Shown here: positions 28,169 to 37,038 of the stretch, one piece after another
How positions within the stretch are numbered: position 1 is the first letter of the stretch
Layout: each line of letters begins with the position of its first letter
Origin: Streptomyces sp. CT34
GTDB lineage: Bacteria > Actinomycetota > Actinomycetes > Streptomycetales > Streptomycetaceae
DNA length: 52,716 bases
Direction of reading: 5' to 3'
NCBI RefSeq assembly: GCF_000805335.1
Contig: NZ_KN708638.1
Location: 2,643,082 to 2,695,797 of the forward strand
Program-made: the position numbers and the translations under genes
Notes under the pieces: generated by a model
What the model was told of the DNA's origin: nothing
What the model saw: only the letters and a program-made list of their open reading frames with translations
Databases searched by the model: none

Positions 28169-29253
28169 CACAGCACCACCACCGAACGCAGCACATCGCC
28201 GGCGTGCATCCGCGCGAACGCCGGCTCCACGTCGTCGATCCCGATCGTCTCGGTGACGAACGCCCCGAGGTCGATCCGGCCCTGCTGGTGCAGGTCGATC
28301 AGCATCGGGAAGTCCCGGGACGGCAGGCAGTCGCCGTACCAGGAGGACTTGAGGGCGCCGCCGCGGCCGAAGACGTCCAGGAGGGGGAGCTCCAGCGTCA
28401 TCTCGGGGGTGGGCACGCCCACCAGGACGACGGTCCCGGCCAGGTCGCGGGCGTAGAACGCCTGCCGGTAGGTCTCCGGCCGGCCGACCGCCTCGACGAC
28501 GACGTCGGCCCCGAAGCCACCGGTCAGTTCGCGGATCGCCTCCACGGGGTCGGTGGTGCGGGAGTTGACGGTGTGGGTGGCGCCCATCGTCTTCGCGGTG
28601 TCCAGCTTGCGGTCGTCGATGTCCACCGCGATGATCCGCGACGCCCCGGCCAGCCGCGCCCCGACGACCGCCGCGTCGCCGACCCCGCCGCAGCCGATGA
28701 CCGCGACCGAGTCGCCGCGCCCGACGCCGCCGGTGTTGATCGCGGCGCCGATACCGGCCATCACCCCGCATCCCAGGAGCCCCGCGACGGCCGGCGAGAC
28801 CGCCGGGTCCACCTTGGTGCACTGGCCCGACGCGACCAGCGTCTTGTCCGCGAACGCGCCGATGCCGAGCGCCGGTGTCAGCTCCGTCCCGTCCTTGAGC
28901 GTCATCTTCTGCCGGGCGTTGTGGGTGTCGAAGCAGTACTGCGGCCGGCCGCGCAGACACGCCCGGCAGGCGCCGCACACCGCGCGCCAGTTGAGGACGA
29001 CGAAGTCGCCGGGCGCGACGTCGGTGACGCCGTCGCCCACCGACTCCACCACGCCGGCCGCCTCGTGCCCGAGCAGGAACGGGAACTCGTCGGTGATCCC
29101 GCCCTGCTTGTAGTGCAGATCGGTGTGGCACACCCCGCACGCCTGGATCTTCACCACGGCCTCACCGGGCCCCGGATCCGGTACCAGGATCGTCTCCAGC
29201 CGCACCGCTTCGTTCTTCCCCGGCGCAACGACGCCGCGCACTTCCTGTGCCAT
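28168..29253 (-). CDS. mscR: S-(hydroxymethyl)mycothiol dehydrogenase (class III-type alcohol dehydrogenase)
   Basis: A zinc- and NAD-dependent dehydrogenase that oxidises the adduct of formaldehyde and mycothiol, the actinobacterial counterpart of glutathione-dependent formaldehyde dehydrogenase. The 361 residues have catalytic zinc ligands in CGVCHTD and GHEAAG, a structural-zinc loop [15 protein letters not shown], and a Rossmann motif [10 protein letters not shown]. The sequence [17 protein letters not shown] and [13 protein letters not shown] match the mycothiol group. ATG 29253 is preceded by GAGGGG. It is translationally coupled to the downstream metallo-hydrolase, forming a formaldehyde detoxification pair. 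Confidence 0.92.
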   Translation of the reverse strand: MAQEVRGVVAPGKNEAVRLETILVPDPGPGEAVVKIQACGVCHTDLHYKQGGITDEFPFLLGHEAAGVVESVGDGVTDVAPGDFVVLNWRAVCGACRACLRGRPQYCFDTHNARQKMTLKDGTELTPALGIGAFADKTLVASGQCTKVDPAVSPAVAGLLGCGVMAGIGAAINTGGVGRGDSVAVIGCGGVGDAAVVGARLAGASRIIAVDIDDRKLDTAKTMGATHTVNSRTTDPVEAIRELTGGFGADVVVEAVGRPETYRQAFYARDLAGTVVLVGVPTPEMTLELPLLDVFGRGGALKSSWYGDCLPSRDFPMLIDLHQQGRIDLGAFVTETIGIDDVEPAFARMHAGDVLRSVVVL

Positions 29254-29359
29254 CGGTACCGCCCCTCTTCGAAGGTGAAGATCACGTACGGGACCACTGT
29301 GGCGTACCGCCACCGCGTCGTGCCACACCGCGCGCGGGCGGGGCGGGCACGCCCCCCGG

Positions 29360-30691
29360 TCACCAGCGCGGCACCGCGGGGACGGTCCAGCCGGGGTCGG
29401 CGCGGCGCATCGCGGCGGCGTCGTCGCGGGAGCGGTGGGTACCGTCGTCGGCCAGCCAGCGGCGGTGCAGGGCGGCCAGCCGGTCGCGGTCGAGGGTGAC
29501 GCCGAGGCCGGGGGCGTCGCCGACGTCCAGGTGGCCGTCGCGGAAGGCGAGGCGCTCGGTGAGGACGTCCTCGGCCTGCCAGGGGTAGTGGGTGTCGCAG
29601 GCGTGGTCCAGGTCGGGCACGGTGGCCGCCACCTGGGTCATGGCGGCCAGGCTGATGCCCAGGTGGGTGTTGGAGTGCATGGCCAGGCCGACGCCGAACG
29701 TGCGGCACAGGGCGGCGAGTTCGCGGGTACTGCGCAGCCCGCCCCAGTAGTGGTGGTCGCCGAGGACGACCTGCACGGCGCCGCGGGCGAAGGCTTCGGG
29801 GATCTCCTCGAAGGCGGTGACGCACATGTTGGTGGCCAGCGGCACCGGCGTACCGGCCGCCACCCGGGCCATCCGGTCGGTGCCGCTCGCCGGGTCCTCC
29901 AGGTATTCCAGGACGTCCCGCAGCGCATCGGCGACCCGCAGCGAGGTCTCCACCGTCCAGGCGCCGTTGGGGTCGAGGCGCAGCGGCTGCCCGGGGAACG
30001 CGGCGGCCAGCGCCCGGATCGCCGCGATCTCCCGGTCCGGCGGGAAGACGCCGCCCTTGAGCTTGAAGGACGTGAAGCCGTGGCGGTCGGCGAACCGGCG
30101 GGCCTGGGCGACGATCCCGGCCGGGTCGAGGGCCGCGCCCCAGTCGTCGGGCTCGCCGCGGTCGCCGGGGTGGGCGGCCCAGCGGTAGAAGAGGTAGGCG
30201 CCGTATTCCACGCGGTCGCGCACCCGGCCGCCGAGCAGCGCGTGCACCGGCAGGCCGGTGGCGCGGCCCCAGGCGTCCAGGCAGGCGACCTCGAAGCCGG
30301 CCAGCACCGAGCGCCGCAGCTTGGCGGCGGTCCGGGTGCCGCGCAGTCCTGCGGCGTGGGTGGTGGTGACGTCGACGCCGTGGGCGGTGTCCGCACCGGT
30401 CGTGTCCGGGGAGTCCCCGCACACCCGGTCGGCGAGTGCGGGCAGCCCGTTCAGGTCGGTGACCCGCCGACCGGCCAGGGCGTCGGCCAACAGGCGGGCC
30501 GGGCCGAGGTATTCGGTGTCGCCGTAGGTCTCGCCGAGCCCGGTGGCGCCGCCCGCGGTGATCACCTCGATGATCAGCCGCGGGGTGTACGGCTGGTGGA
30601 CGCCGTGGGTGTTGAGCAGCGGCGGGTCGGCGACCAGGACCGGGGTGAGCCGGACCTCGGCGACGGTCAGGTCCTGGGGTGCGGCGGCCAT
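29360..30691 (-). CDS. Glucarate dehydratase (enolase superfamily)
   Basis: Dehydrates D-glucarate (and often L-idarate) to 5-keto-4-deoxyglucarate. The 443-residue protein has the enolase-superfamily N-terminal capping domain and barrel with the KxK base motif (FKLKGG, about residue 209), metal-binding LDPNGAW, EYLEDP, TNMCVT and GDHHYWGG, and the second catalytic site [10 protein letters not shown], diagnostic for glucarate dehydratases. ATG 30691 follows GGAGA. No other glucarate catabolic gene is adjacent. A 12-bp perfect palindrome 27 bases upstream may be the operator of a specific regulator. Confidence 0.92.
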   Translation of the reverse strand: MAAAPQDLTVAEVRLTPVLVADPPLLNTHGVHQPYTPRLIIEVITAGGATGLGETYGDTEYLGPARLLADALAGRRVTDLNGLPALADRVCGDSPDTTGADTAHGVDVTTTHAAGLRGTRTAAKLRRSVLAGFEVACLDAWGRATGLPVHALLGGRVRDRVEYGAYLFYRWAAHPGDRGEPDDWGAALDPAGIVAQARRFADRHGFTSFKLKGGVFPPDREIAAIRALAAAFPGQPLRLDPNGAWTVETSLRVADALRDVLEYLEDPASGTDRMARVAAGTPVPLATNMCVTAFEEIPEAFARGAVQVVLGDHHYWGGLRSTRELAALCRTFGVGLAMHSNTHLGISLAAMTQVAATVPDLDHACDTHYPWQAEDVLTERLAFRDGHLDVGDAPGLGVTLDRDRLAALHRRWLADDGTHRSRDDAAAMRRADPGWTVPAVPRW

Positions 30692-30717
30692 CGGCGCTCG
30701 TCTCCATATGCAGATGA

Positions 30718-30729
30718 CGTCCATGGACG
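30718..30729. promoter_or_regulatory. 12-bp palindrome upstream of glucarate dehydratase
   Basis: CGTCCATGGACG is a perfect palindrome in the 212-base divergent region between the dehydratase and the acid phosphatase. It lies close to the dehydratase start, a place suited to a repressor site. The regulator is unknown. Confidence 0.4.
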
Positions 30730-30903
30730 GAAATGGAGCGTAGGGAGCGCGCTCCGCGGGCGTCAATATCCTGGCGGTGCGGGGCAGTTGGGCCGCGCCC
30801 GTCCGCCACCCTTTATCAACGCTTTAATCTTCGCGCGTAGATATACCGATTGCGCTCTGTTAGACCTACCCGGGACCACCCCCACCTCCTGAAGGAGCCG
30901 CGC

Positions 30904-31722
30904 ATGCCCCGCGCCCCCCTCTCCCGCCGCACCCGCCCTGCACTCTCCCGCCGCACCCGCCTCGCCGGCGCGGTGGTCGCCGCCCTCGCCGCCGGCACCG
31001 CGCTGTTCGGCGCCGGCCAGGCGACCGCCGAGCACTCCGTGCCGCGCACCGACAAGGAGATCCCCAACCTCACGCAGGTACAGGACAAGATCAAGGCGTA
31101 CTACGGCGACACGGTGACGGCCGACGGCGAGCACTACGCCTCCCCCACCGGCAACTACGCCCGCCAGGTGCGCGGTATCGAGGCCAAGGCGCGCACCTAC
31201 CTGGCCGAGGCGCTCCACCGGAAGCCCGCGGGGAAGGCCAGGCCCGCCATCATCCTGGACATCGACGACACGACGCTGCTGACCTACAACTACGAGCTGA
31301 AGGTCGGCTTCCACTTCACCCCGAAGTCCCAGGACGACTACCTGGCGCACACCGACATGGCCCCGGTCTTCGGCATGAACCGGCTCGTCAACTGGGCGCA
31401 CGAGAAGGGCGCCGAGGTCTTCTTCATCACCGGCCGCAAGGAGGCGCAGCGCGGCTGGAGCGTGCGCAACCTCAAGAACGTCGGCTACGACGTGCCGCTG
31501 GACCGCACGCACGTCTTCCTGCGGGACCAGGAGCACCCGCCGGCCTACCTGCCGTGCGGCGCCACCTGCTCGACCGTCGGCTTCAAGTCCGGCACCCGCA
31601 AGCACATCGCGTCGCTCGGCTACCGGATCGTGGCCAATTTCGGCGACCAGTACAGCGACCTGCTGGGCGGCTCCGCGGACCGCGCCTTCAAGCTGCCGAA
31701 TCCGATGTACTACCTGCCGTAG
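30904..31722 (+). CDS. Secreted HAD-type acid phosphatase (class B-like)
   Basis: A 272-residue exported phosphomonoesterase. The N-terminus has two near-identical LSRRTR segments from a DNA duplication, then a hydrophobic stretch (LAGAVVAALAAGTALFGAG) and a signal peptidase site near ATAEH. The mature part has HAD motif I DIDDTTLLTYN (nucleophile Asp119, acid/base Asp121), motif II FFITGRKE and motif IV NFGDQYSDL. These fit the HAD IIIB acid phosphatase group. ATG 30904 follows GAAGGAG. The upstream region 30815-30870 is unusually AT-rich for this DNA and probably contains the promoter. It may scavenge phosphate outside the cell. Confidence 0.9.
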   Translation: MPRAPLSRRTRPALSRRTRLAGAVVAALAAGTALFGAGQATAEHSVPRTDKEIPNLTQVQDKIKAYYGDTVTADGEHYASPTGNYARQVRGIEAKARTYLAEALHRKPAGKARPAIILDIDDTTLLTYNYELKVGFHFTPKSQDDYLAHTDMAPVFGMNRLVNWAHEKGAEVFFITGRKEAQRGWSVRNLKNVGYDVPLDRTHVFLRDQEHPPAYLPCGATCSTVGFKSGTRKHIASLGYRIVANFGDQYSDLLGGSADRAFKLPNPMYYLP

Positions 31723-31739
31723 GCCCCCGGCCTCCGGCA

Positions 31740-31775
31740 GGGCGTCCGGCTCCCGCTGGGCGTGCGGCTCCCGCC
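31740..31775. repeat. 18-bp tandem pair between acid phosphatase and rnz
   Basis: Two near-identical units, GGGCGTCCGGCTCCCGCT and GGGCGTGCGGCTCCCGCC, fill the 59-base convergent gap between the acid phosphatase and rnz stops. Confidence 0.5.
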
Positions 31776-31781
31776 GGGCGC

Positions 31782-32687
31782 TCAGCGCCTCTTGGGGAGC
31801 GGCACGCGCAGCAGGTCCCGGGCGATGGTGAGTTCACCGGCGAAGCCCGCCGCGCGTGCCTGGCGCGCGAACTCGTCCGGGTCGGCGTAGCGCTGCGAGA
31901 AGTGCGTCAGCACGAGATGCCGCACCTTCGCCTCCGCCGCCACGCGCGCGGCCTGTCCGGCTGTCAGATGACCGTGGTCCTCGGCGAGTTGGACGTCCTC
32001 GTCGAGGAACGTCGACTCGATGACCAGCATGTCCACCCCCTCCGCGAGGGCGTGCACGCCCTCGCACAGCCGGGTGTCCATGACGAACGCGAACCGCTGG
32101 CCGGGCCGGAACTCGCTGACCTCGTCGAGGGTCACGCCGTTCAGCTCGCCGGCCCGCTGGAGGCGGCCGATGTCCGGTCCGGCGATGCCGCGGGCGGCCA
32201 GCCGGTCCGGGAGCATCCGCCGGGTGTCCGGCTCGATCAGGCGGTAGCCGTACGACTCGACCGGGTGCGAGAGCCGGCGCGCCTCCAGGAGGTACGACTT
32301 CGAGCGGTCCAGCTCACCGTCCTCGGCGACCGGCCGCTGGGCGATGCGGACCGTCTCCCGGTAGGCGGTGGCGTAGCGCAGCCGGTCGAAGAACCGCTCG
32401 CCGCTCGCCGGGTAGTGGGCGGTGACCGGATGCGGTACCCGGTCCAGGTTGATCCGCTGGATCACCCCGGCCAGGCCCAGCGAGTGGTCGCCGTGGAAGT
32501 GCGTGATGCAGATCCGGTTGATGTCGTGGGCGGCGACCCCGGCCCGCAGCATCTGGCGCTGGGTGCCCTCACCGGGGTCGAAGAGCAGCCCCTGGCCGTC
32601 CCACCGCAGCAGATAGCCGTTGTGGTTGCGGTGCCGGGTGGGGACCTGGCTCGCGGTCCCGAGGACGACCAGTTCGCGTACGGACAC
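31782..32687 (-). CDS. rnz: Ribonuclease Z
   Basis: tRNA 3'-processing endonuclease with the metallo-beta-lactamase fold. The 301-residue short-form protein shows [19 protein letters not shown], the metal motif [11 protein letters not shown], a VMDTRLCEG segment, and the [11 protein letters not shown] motif with the last metal ligands. The start is a GTG at 32687, only six bases after the HIT gene, so the two are co-transcribed and the ribosome site lies in the end of the HIT gene. Confidence 0.95.
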   Translation of the reverse strand: MSVRELVVLGTASQVPTRHRNHNGYLLRWDGQGLLFDPGEGTQRQMLRAGVAAHDINRICITHFHGDHSLGLAGVIQRINLDRVPHPVTAHYPASGERFFDRLRYATAYRETVRIAQRPVAEDGELDRSKSYLLEARRLSHPVESYGYRLIEPDTRRMLPDRLAARGIAGPDIGRLQRAGELNGVTLDEVSEFRPGQRFAFVMDTRLCEGVHALAEGVDMLVIESTFLDEDVQLAEDHGHLTAGQAARVAAEAKVRHLVLTHFSQRYADPDEFARQARAAGFAGELTIARDLLRVPLPKRR

Positions 32688-32693
32688 GGCTCG

Positions 32694-33053
32694 CTATCCG
32701 GGGGGCCACTGGAGGCCGCGGCCACCGAGGACGTGCAGATGCGCGTGGAAGACGGTCTGGCCCGCGCCGGAGCCGGTGTTGAAGACGACCCGGTAGCCGC
32801 CGTCCTCGACCTCGTCCCCGGCCGCGACCTCGCGGGACTCGGACAGTATGTCGGCGATCACCTGCGGCTCGGCGGCGGCGAGGGACGCGGCGTCCGGATA
32901 GTGGACCTTGGGGATCACCAGGACGTGCGTCGGCGCCTGGGGGTTGATGTCGCGGAACGCGACGGTGGTGCCGGTCTCCCGGACGATGGTCGCCGGCACC
33001 TCCCCGGCCACGATCTTGCAGAACAGGCAGTCGGCCTGCGGTTCTCCCGCCAC
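32694..33053 (-). CDS. HIT-family nucleotide-binding protein
   Basis: A 119-residue histidine-triad protein. It opens with a possible zinc pair CLFCKI, has the conserved FRDINPQAPTHVLVIPK strand region, and ends with the catalytic triad HAHLHVLGG, expected to hydrolyse adenosine phosphoramidates or dinucleotides. GTG 33053 with AAGGAG seven bases upstream sets the start. It forms a two-gene unit with rnz. The 124-base region to divergent osmC contains a 7-9-7 inverted repeat. Confidence 0.93.
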   Translation of the reverse strand: MAGEPQADCLFCKIVAGEVPATIVRETGTTVAFRDINPQAPTHVLVIPKVHYPDAASLAAAEPQVIADILSESREVAAGDEVEDGGYRVVFNTGSGAGQTVFHAHLHVLGGRGLQWPPG

Positions 33054-33083
33054 CGGTGGCTCCTTCCGGGTCGCGCGGCGTGC

Positions 33084-33106
33084 GGCGTACACACCGTGCG
33101 TACGCC
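33084..33106. promoter_or_regulatory. Inverted repeat in the HIT/osmC divergent promoter region
   Basis: GGCGTAC and GTACGCC are separated by nine bases, about 70 bases before the osmC start and 31 before the HIT gene. The arrangement fits a dimeric repressor site for either gene. Confidence 0.4.
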
Positions 33107-33177
33107 CCTGGGATGCTAGCGGATCACTAAGCTGACCCTTCAGACCGCATTGGCCCCACAACCGGGAGTTATGCACC

Positions 33178-33609
33178 ATGGCAACCACCCGCACCGCCCG
33201 CACCCACTGGGAGGGCAACCTCCTGGAGGGCAAGGGCACCGTCGCCCTGGCCTCCTCCAACGTCGGCACCTACGACGTGAACTGGCCGGCGCGCGCCGAG
33301 CAGCCGAACGGCGTCACCAGCCCCGAGGAGCTGATCGCCGCGGCCCACTCCTCCTGCTACTCCATGGCCTTCTCGCACGGCCTGGCCGGCAAGGGCCACA
33401 CCGTCGAGAGCCTCGACACCCAGGCCGACGTCACCTTCCAGCCGGGCGAGGGCATCACGGCGATCGCACTGACCGTCAAGGCCCGGGTCCCCGGCCTGTC
33501 CGAGGCGGACTTCCAGGCCGCGGCCGAGGACGCCAAGAGGAACTGCCCGGTGAGCCAGGCGCTGGCGGGCGTCAAGAACATCACGCTGGCGGCCGAACTG
33601 CTCGCCTGA
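33178..33609 (+). CDS. OsmC-family peroxidase
   Basis: A 143-residue thiol-dependent peroxide-reducing protein of the OsmC/Ohr fold. The two redox cysteines are present, Cys60 in AAHSSCYSM and Cys123 in RNCPVSQAL, as is the N-terminal SNVGTYDVNWPAR. The PEELIAAAHSSC context fits OsmC rather than Ohr. It should protect against organic hydroperoxides in the cytoplasm. A GGGAG lies just before the ATG. The gene is convergent with rsmE. Confidence 0.94.
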   Translation: MATTRTARTHWEGNLLEGKGTVALASSNVGTYDVNWPARAEQPNGVTSPEELIAAAHSSCYSMAFSHGLAGKGHTVESLDTQADVTFQPGEGITAIALTVKARVPGLSEADFQAAAEDAKRNCPVSQALAGVKNITLAAELLA

Positions 33610-33659
33610 CCGGACGCCGTACCGAAACAGGCGGGGTGCCCAACGCAGGCTCCCGGCCT

Positions 33660-33916
33660 GACCATTGGCCGTCAGAGGACCACAACGGCCAACCCCACCC
33701 CACCTGTTTTTCCCACCCCCAACGGGAGGGGACGGGCCGGAGGGGCCTGGTGTGTGGACGTAAAGCGAAGCAGTCCACACACCGGGCCCCGCAGGGCCGT
33801 CACCGCACCCGACAGCCCCGCGCAGCGGACAACGCCCGCCGCAGGCGCAACGGCGGCGAACCCCCACGGCGGGGGAAGCCGACAACGTGGGAAGCCGGCC
33901 AAGCGCAGCGGACCGG
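33660..33916 (-). repeat. Structured 3'-UTR repeat element, copy 3
   Basis: On the minus strand it starts immediately after the rsmE stop and has the same order of blocks as the copy after era: CCGCTGCGCTTGGCC, CCCACGTTGTCGGCTT, GTTGCGCCTGCGGCGGGCG, GCGGGGCTGTCGGGTGCGG. An 18-bp hairpin with one wobble (33742-33759 with 33773-33790) and the identical 13-nt loop follow, then CCCCTCCGGCCCGTCCCC and GGGAAAAACAGG. The stem sequence differs from the other copies on both arms. It also fills the gap after convergent osmC. No gene is seen. Confidence 0.8.
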
Positions 33917-34660
33917 CTAGTTCCACCGCCCCGTCCGCCCCAGCAGCAATGCCGTCGCCGCCGTACCGGCCGTAGACGTGCGCAGCACGGTCGCGCCCAG
34001 GCGGTAGGGCTTGGCGCCCGCCTCGGCGAAGGCGGCCAGCTCCTCCGGGGAGACGCCGCCCTCCGGGCCGACCACCAGCACGATCGAGCCCCGGTCGGGG
34101 AGTTCGGCGGTGGCGAGCGGGGCGCCGCCCTCCTCGTGGAGGACGGCGGCGAAGTCGGCGCCGGCGAGCAGCGCGGCGACCTGCTGGGTCGTCAGCGGGT
34201 CGGCGACCCGCGGGAAGGTCAGCCGGCGCGACTGCTTGCCCGCCTCGCGTGCCGTGGCACGCCATTTCGCCAGCGACTTGGCGGCCCGCTCGCCCTTCCA
34301 CTGGGTGACGCAACGCGCCGCCGGCCAGGGGACGATGGCGTCCACGCCGGTCTCGGTCATGGTCTCCACGGCCAGCTCCCCGCGGTCGCCCTTGGGCAGC
34401 GCCTGCACGACGGTGATCGTGGGCACCGGAGGGGCCTCGGTGCGCAGCTCCGCGACGGCGACGGTGAGCCGGTCCTTGCCCTCGACGGCGGCGACCGTGC
34501 CCCGGGCACCGGCCCCCGCGCCGTCGGTCAGCACGACCTCCTCACCGACCCGCAGCCGCCGTACCGACACCGCGTGCCGGCCCTCGGGGCCGTCCAGGGT
34601 CAGCGTGCCGCCGGCCCGTACGCCCGCCAGTGAGTCGACGAGGAAGACCGGCGCGGTCAT
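33917..34660 (-). CDS. rsmE: 16S rRNA (uracil-1498-N3)-methyltransferase
   Basis: SPOUT-class methyltransferase of 16S rRNA U1498. In 247 residues it has an N-terminal PUA-like part (GPEGRHAVSVRRLRVGEEV), the RsmE segment QALPKGDRGELAVETMTE, and the knotted SAM site VLVVGPEGGVSPEE with RLGATVLRTSTAGTAA. The ATG overlaps the stop of the upstream monooxygenase gene by four bases (ATGA). It is the last gene of the hrcA-dnaJ2 series and is followed at once by a structured repeat. Confidence 0.96.
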   Translation of the reverse strand: MTAPVFLVDSLAGVRAGGTLTLDGPEGRHAVSVRRLRVGEEVVLTDGAGAGARGTVAAVEGKDRLTVAVAELRTEAPPVPTITVVQALPKGDRGELAVETMTETGVDAIVPWPAARCVTQWKGERAAKSLAKWRATAREAGKQSRRLTFPRVADPLTTQQVAALLAGADFAAVLHEEGGAPLATAELPDRGSIVLVVGPEGGVSPEELAAFAEAGAKPYRLGATVLRTSTAGTAATALLLGRTGRWN

Positions 34661-35766
34661 GCGGCACCGCCGGTGGCGGCCGGGCCCCCGCCGCTGCGGC
34701 CCCGGCTCAACGCGGCGCGGGCCGCGTCCAGTTCGGCCACCAGGACGTCCACCAGCCGCCCGGCGGGCATCTCCCGCGCCAGCCGGTGCCCCTGCCCCGC
34801 CCACAGGTTCATGCCCTGCGGGTCGCCGGCCTTGGCGGCGGCCTTGCGGACGGTGGAGGTGAGGTAGTGCACGGCGGGGTAGGCGGCCGGCGCGTACCGG
34901 CCGTGCTCGCGAAGGAAACGGTTCACCAGCCCGCGGGCCGGCCGTCCGGAGAACGCCCGGGTCAACTCCGTATGCGTGAAAAGGGGGTTGGTCAGCGCCT
35001 GCTTGTGCAGCGGGTTGGCGCCGGACTCGGGCGTGATCAGGAAGGCGGTGCCCAGCTGCGCCATCGACGCGCCGGCGGCCAGCACCGCGGCGATCTGCGC
35101 CCCGCGCATCAGCCCGCCCGCGGCGATCACCGGGATCTGCACGGCCTCCCGGACCTGGGCGAGCAGCGCCAGCAGCCCCAGCCCCGCACCGGTGCCGTCC
35201 GCGTGCGGATCGTCCCGGTGGGTGCCCTGGTGGCCGCCCGCCTCCACGCCCTGCACGCAGACCGCGTCGGCGCCGGACCACTGCGCGGCCTGCGCCTCGG
35301 CGGCCGTGGTGACCGTGACGACGGTGTACGTGCCGACCGCGGCGAAGGCGTGGAGGACCGCCCGCGAGGGGCAGCCGAAGGTGAACGAGACCAGCGGCAC
35401 CGGGTCGTCGCGCAGGATCGCGAGCTTGGCCTCGTATCCGTCGTCGCAGGGGCCGTCGATGTCGCCGAGCTCGGTCTCGTACCAGGCGGCCTCGCCCGCG
35501 AGCTGCTCGCGATAGACCTCGACGGCGGAGGTGTCGGCCAGCGTGGGCTGCGGCATGAAGAGGTTGACGCCGAAGGGCCGGTCGGTCAGCGCCCGGAGCT
35601 GTTTGATCTCCTGGTACATGCCGTCGGCGGTCTTGTATCCGGCGGCGAGGAAGCCGAACCCGCCGGCCTGGCAGACGGCCGCGGCCAGCTCGGGCCCGGA
35701 GGGGCCGCCCGCCATCGGGGCCTGCACGATGGGGTAACGGCAGAGATCGGTGAGCGCGGTGGGCAT
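34657..35766 (-). CDS. Nitronate monooxygenase-type flavoprotein
   Basis: A 369-residue FMN-binding TIM-barrel protein of the nitronate monooxygenase (2-nitropropane dioxygenase) family: YPIVQAPMAGG at the start, the VQGVEAGGHQG loop containing the catalytic His, IPVIAAGGLMRG for phosphate binding, and AQLGTAFLITPES. It oxidises alkyl nitronates in characterised members. ATG 35766 is chosen over GTG 35772; neither has a clear ribosome site. It is translationally coupled to rsmE. Confidence 0.9.
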   Translation of the reverse strand: MPTALTDLCRYPIVQAPMAGGPSGPELAAAVCQAGGFGFLAAGYKTADGMYQEIKQLRALTDRPFGVNLFMPQPTLADTSAVEVYREQLAGEAAWYETELGDIDGPCDDGYEAKLAILRDDPVPLVSFTFGCPSRAVLHAFAAVGTYTVVTVTTAAEAQAAQWSGADAVCVQGVEAGGHQGTHRDDPHADGTGAGLGLLALLAQVREAVQIPVIAAGGLMRGAQIAAVLAAGASMAQLGTAFLITPESGANPLHKQALTNPLFTHTELTRAFSGRPARGLVNRFLREHGRYAPAAYPAVHYLTSTVRKAAAKAGDPQGMNLWAGQGHRLAREMPAGRLVDVLVAELDAARAALSRGRSGGGPAATGGAA

Positions 35767-35898
35767 GACCACATCGTGTCACGCCCACCGCCCTGCCCCG
35801 AACCGGGGCGCCGCCTCGGTACGCCGGACGGCCGGCCGCCCGCCGCCGCGATCGCCCGAGGGACGCCCCCGGAGATCCGGCCGCGGTGTGCCGTGCGC

Positions 35899-37038
35899 CT
35901 ACCGCCCGTTGAACGCGTCCTTCAAACGGGAGAAGAGGCCCTGCTGACCGGGCTGGAACTGCCCGGTGGGACGCTCCTCGCCGCGCAGCTTGGCCAGGCG
36001 GCGGAGCAGTTCCTCCTGCTCCGGGTCGAGCTTGGTCGGGGTCTGGACCTCGACATGGACGATCAGATCGCCCCGGCCGCCGCCGCGCAGATGCGTCACG
36101 CCCCGCTGGTGCAGCGGGATCGACTGGCCGGACTGGGTGCCGGGCCGCACGTCGACCTCCTCCATCCCGTCCAGCGTCTCCAGCGGGCACTTGGTGCCCA
36201 GCGCCGCCGCCGTCATCGGGATGGTGACCGTGCAGTGCAGATCGTCGCCGCGCCGCTGGAAGACCGGGTGGGACAGCTCGTGGATCTCCACGTAGAGGTC
36301 GCCGGCGGGGCCGCCGCCGGGGCCGACCTCGCCCTCACCGGCCAGCTGGATACGGGTGCCGTTGTCGACGCCGGCCGGGATCTTGACCGTGAGCGTACGG
36401 CGCGAGCGGATCCGGCCGTCGCCCGCGCACTCCGGGCACGGAGTCGGCACGACCGTGCCGAAGCCCTGGCACTGCGGGCACGGCCGGGAGGTCATGACCT
36501 GGCCGAGGAAGGACCGGGTGACCTGGGAGACCTCACCGCGACCGCGGCACATGTCACAGGTCTGCGCCGACGTCCCGGGCGCCGCGCCCTCGCCGCTGCA
36601 GGTCGTGCAGACCACGGCGGTGTCGACCTGGATGTCCTTGGTCGTGCCGAACGCCGACTCGCTGAGCTCCACATCGAGGCGGATCATCGCGTCCTGGCCG
36701 CGGCGGGTCCGCGAGCGCGGTCCGCGCTGCGACGCCGTGCCGAAGAACGCGTCCATGATGTCGGAGAAGTTGCCGAAGCCCGCGCCGAAGCCGCCCGCGC
36801 CGCCACCGGCGGCGCCGGCCTGCGACAGGGGGTCGCCGCCGAGGTCGTAGACCTGCTTCTTCTGCGGGTCGGAGAGGACCTCGTAAGCGGCGTTGATCTC
36901 CTTGAACCGCTCCTGGGTCTTGGGGTCCGGGTTGACGTCCGGGTGCAGCTCGCGCGCCAGCCGCCGGAATGCCTTCTTGATCTCGTCCTGCGAGGCATCG
37001 CGCCGTACGCCCAGGACCGCGTAGTAATCCGTGGCCAC
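35899..37038 (-). CDS. dnaJ: Molecular chaperone DnaJ (second copy, DnaJ2 type)
   Basis: DnaK co-chaperone of 379 residues. The J domain has [20 protein letters not shown] and the HPD motif (ELHPDVN). A Gly/Phe-rich linker follows ([10 protein letters not shown]), then four zinc-finger repeats [24 protein letters not shown] and CPECAGDG, and the C-terminal substrate-binding domains. Its GTG start directly follows the hrcA stop with no spacing, so translation is coupled. Location behind hrcA marks it as the HrcA/CIRCE-controlled copy, distinct from the dnaK-operon copy. Confidence 0.96.
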   Translation of the reverse strand: MATDYYAVLGVRRDASQDEIKKAFRRLARELHPDVNPDPKTQERFKEINAAYEVLSDPQKKQVYDLGGDPLSQAGAAGGGAGGFGAGFGNFSDIMDAFFGTASQRGPRSRTRRGQDAMIRLDVELSESAFGTTKDIQVDTAVVCTTCSGEGAAPGTSAQTCDMCRGRGEVSQVTRSFLGQVMTSRPCPQCQGFGTVVPTPCPECAGDGRIRSRRTLTVKIPAGVDNGTRIQLAGEGEVGPGGGPAGDLYVEIHELSHPVFQRRGDDLHCTVTIPMTAAALGTKCPLETLDGMEEVDVRPGTQSGQSIPLHQRGVTHLRGGGRGDLIVHVEVQTPTKLDPEQEELLRRLAKLRGEERPTGQFQPGQQGLFSRLKDAFNGR

